A stretch of 64,000 nucleotides of DNA, from NCBI GenBank assembly GCA_036785705.1, contig JAWUZG010000004.1, positions 11,335,501-11,399,500 on the forward strand. Direction: 5' to 3'. The notes beneath the pieces are model-generated. The model did not search any database. It was not told the origin of the DNA and worked only from the letters and a program-made list of their open reading frames with translations. The DNA comes from Acanthornis magna. Taxonomy: Eukaryota; Chordata; Aves; Passeriformes; Acanthizidae. Position 1 is the first letter of the stretch; each line of letters starts with the position of its first letter. A program made the translations under genes and the position numbers. Below, piece by piece: positions 62,319-64,000 of the stretch.

Positions 62319-63359
62319 AGAAGTACAATGTTAAATATATTTCTGATTGCTTCATGTGCCTGGAAATTAGCTGCATTATTTTGAAAACAGTGCTGTTTTT
62401 TGATTACTCCTTTTCCATATATAGCAGAGACATTATAATGGGAAACAACTTTTTTTTTTCTTTCAGAAGAGATAAAATGCATTTTTTATAAGGACTATAA
62501 AGAGCTAAAATTTTCTTATTCTTACTTATCACTTGTTAGGTAACATCCACAATTGTCCAGCATCTATTATGGAGGAATTTCCTGAGATAAATCATCAATG
62601 GTGCAGCATCTAATATAAAGCCAACTACAAACACCAGTTTAAGAGAAAGAATGACACATTTTTTTCCCTAAAATATCTTCATCTGTGGGATATTAGTCCA
62701 GGAAGGCTTCTGGCCCCAAACTCAAGTAGAAAATTGGAAAGAATTGCTGGCATCGACTAAATTTTTTTCGTCCATTGTGTCACTGATTTTTTTCCAGTTA
62801 ATGAAAAAATGTTTCTATGACTCTCCAAAGTTTCATTCTTAAGAAATTAATAGGATATCCGTGAGTACAAAATACTGAAATCTCAAGGGACTGTATTATA
62901 GCATATACCTGGTTTAGCATGTTTTTCTGTTTGATTTGTCTCTTTATCTTGCATTGTGACTTGTTGAAAAGCTTACGTAAATTAGTAAAAACTTGAAATC
63001 CTGAGTCAGCCACCATATTCATTCCCCATGCCTTTGAGTGTTCAAATTGATACTGTTTTTTGAAGTTGATTTTAGCAACACTTTTTATCATTTTTGAAAA
63101 GCAGCATATTTTTTTAGCTACTTTTTCAGAAGTTACTTCTGAATTAATTTCTGAATTTTATTTCCAACTATCTGTAATAATTTCTTATCTTGCATAAAGT
63201 ATCCTGTATTTTTGTACCTCCGATTCCAGCCTATTTGAAAGGAACTGAGTTACTTCACTTTTTCTAAGGTTCTACAGCTATTCTATTATATATTTCTTTC
63301 TTCATACTGGAGAAAAGAAGAATTATTTCAAAAATAGCTGTGACTGATAATGCACAGCA
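62316..63359. other. AT-rich non-coding DNA, no gene seen
   Basis: The minus frame at 62798-63091 (97 codons) is Lys/Asn-rich and uncharacterised. Confidence 0.55.
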
Positions 63360-64000
63360 TGTGGCTCTGTGTTGGTTTTGCTTGGCCCAGTTTTTGCTAG
63401 TGAGTAGGGTGGGGTACAAAGATGACTCCTGTGTGTCTTGTGTGAAGGTTCTGGATGTTTTTCACCGTGTCCAGCAGAGCCAATCTCTGATGGCTCTGAA
63501 GATGATGGACATGCTTCTGGCCAAGCCTGGGCCAATTAGAGATGCTAGTTACACCTCTGTGAACACATATTTAAGAAGAAATCAAAACAATGCACTTCTT
63601 TTTAGCCAGAGGAGGAGGAGAAGGAGGTAAAAATACGTGAGGGGAAACGACATGGAGGCACCAAGGTCAGTGGAGAAGATGGCGGAGGAGGTGCCCCAGG
63701 CACTGGAGATGAAAACCCTCTGCAGGCCGTGGTGAAGACCATGGGGGAGCAGGTGGTCCCCCTGCAGCCCATGGGGTCCAGGGGGATGCAGAGAACCCCC
63801 CAAAGCCTGTGGGGAAGTGCCCACGCCAGAGGAGCAGGTGGATGCCTGCAGAAAGCTGTGATCCAGTGGGAGTCCCAAAGACTGAGGGTTGCAAAGGCCT
63901 TGCAAGAAAGAGAGAGGGGCCTTGCTTCCTGGCCTCAGTTTGGCCTCAGCTCAAAAGTCTGCACCCTATGGACAAAAAACTCATTCTGCAGCAAATTCGG
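63360..64000 (+). mobile_element. Avian endogenous retrovirus LTR, 5' part, runs to the window edge
   Basis: This is the same LTR family as 26181-27019, in the opposite orientation. It begins at TG at 63360 or, more likely, TGTGTTGGTTTTGC at 63368. It continues through 'cagagccaatctctgatggctctg', 'acacatatttaagaagaaat' (TATTTAAG, TATA-like) and 'ggaggaggtgcccc', then 'gccgtggtgaagaccatggg' units. The last shares order with the left copy read on its minus strand. Similarity to the family is clear to about 63880; the remaining 120 bp could not be assigned. The overlapping frames at 63323-63905 derive from the LTR. Confidence 0.75.

Noticed and set aside
62255..62491. Frames with HTHTHT or VCVCVC repeats
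   Set aside because: They read the (AC)n microsatellite.
63582..63905. 107-codon minus frame rich in Leu, Gly and His
   Set aside because: Antisense to the LTR at 63360-64000; a product of its GC-rich units.
26181..64000. A single LTR split by one inversion into the 26-kb and 63-kb fragments
   Set aside because: The two fragments overlap in the part of the LTR they retain, so they must come from two insertions.
1..64000. tRNA, U6, 7SL or other small RNA genes, CRISPR arrays, bacterial-type operons
   Set aside because: No B-box-like GGTTCGAATCC, no U6-like start, no regularly spaced repeats and no operon-like coding density were seen; the sequence is vertebrate non-coding DNA.

Overview
This window looks like bird nuclear DNA. 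It holds at least seven recognisable fragments of CR1 (chicken repeat 1) LINE retrotransposons, several ending in the typical CR1 3' tail related to ATTCTATG. It also holds two fragments of an avian endogenous-retrovirus LTR ending in the CCCACCACA motif. The background is strongly AT-rich, with many short homopolymer runs and no visible CpG island. The LTR family suggests a neoavian bird, perhaps a songbird, but I cannot name the species.

No protein-coding gene can be supported with confidence. Every long open frame is explained by a CR1 or LTR copy, by a simple repeat (the 46.7-47.0 kb frames), or by chance. The window is best read as an intergenic desert or part of a very large intron. Two short open stretches flanked by good splice-site matches (7924-7999 and 33513-33654, both + strand) are offered as weak exon candidates. 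I could not identify a protein for either.

Layout. 0-1.2 kb is unremarkable. 1.2-1.55 kb is a CR1 fragment on the minus strand that has lost its 3' end. 1.6-16.7 kb is mostly single-copy-looking AT-rich DNA, with a repeated 40-bp motif at 4.1 and 10.6 kb and possible regulatory elements at 7.3-8.3 kb. 16.7-17.4 kb and 20.65-21.3 kb are old, degraded CR1 copies. 26.2-27.0 kb is an LTR fragment on the minus strand. 27-46.7 kb is again mostly featureless apart from small tandem duplications, a Z-DNA-prone tract, a 20-bp perfect palindrome and the second exon candidate. 46.7-47.0 kb is a long compound CTTT/CTCTT microsatellite. 48.9-56.3 kb carries five CR1 fragments in both orientations. 58.55-59.64 kb is a probable, unassigned LTR-like insertion. 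62.3 kb is an (AC)n microsatellite. 63.36 kb to the right end holds a second copy of the 26-kb LTR family in the opposite orientation.

I found no convincing undescribed system here. The items most worth checking are the two exon candidates, the repeated 40-bp motif, the unassigned LTR-like block and the possible conserved non-coding segments.
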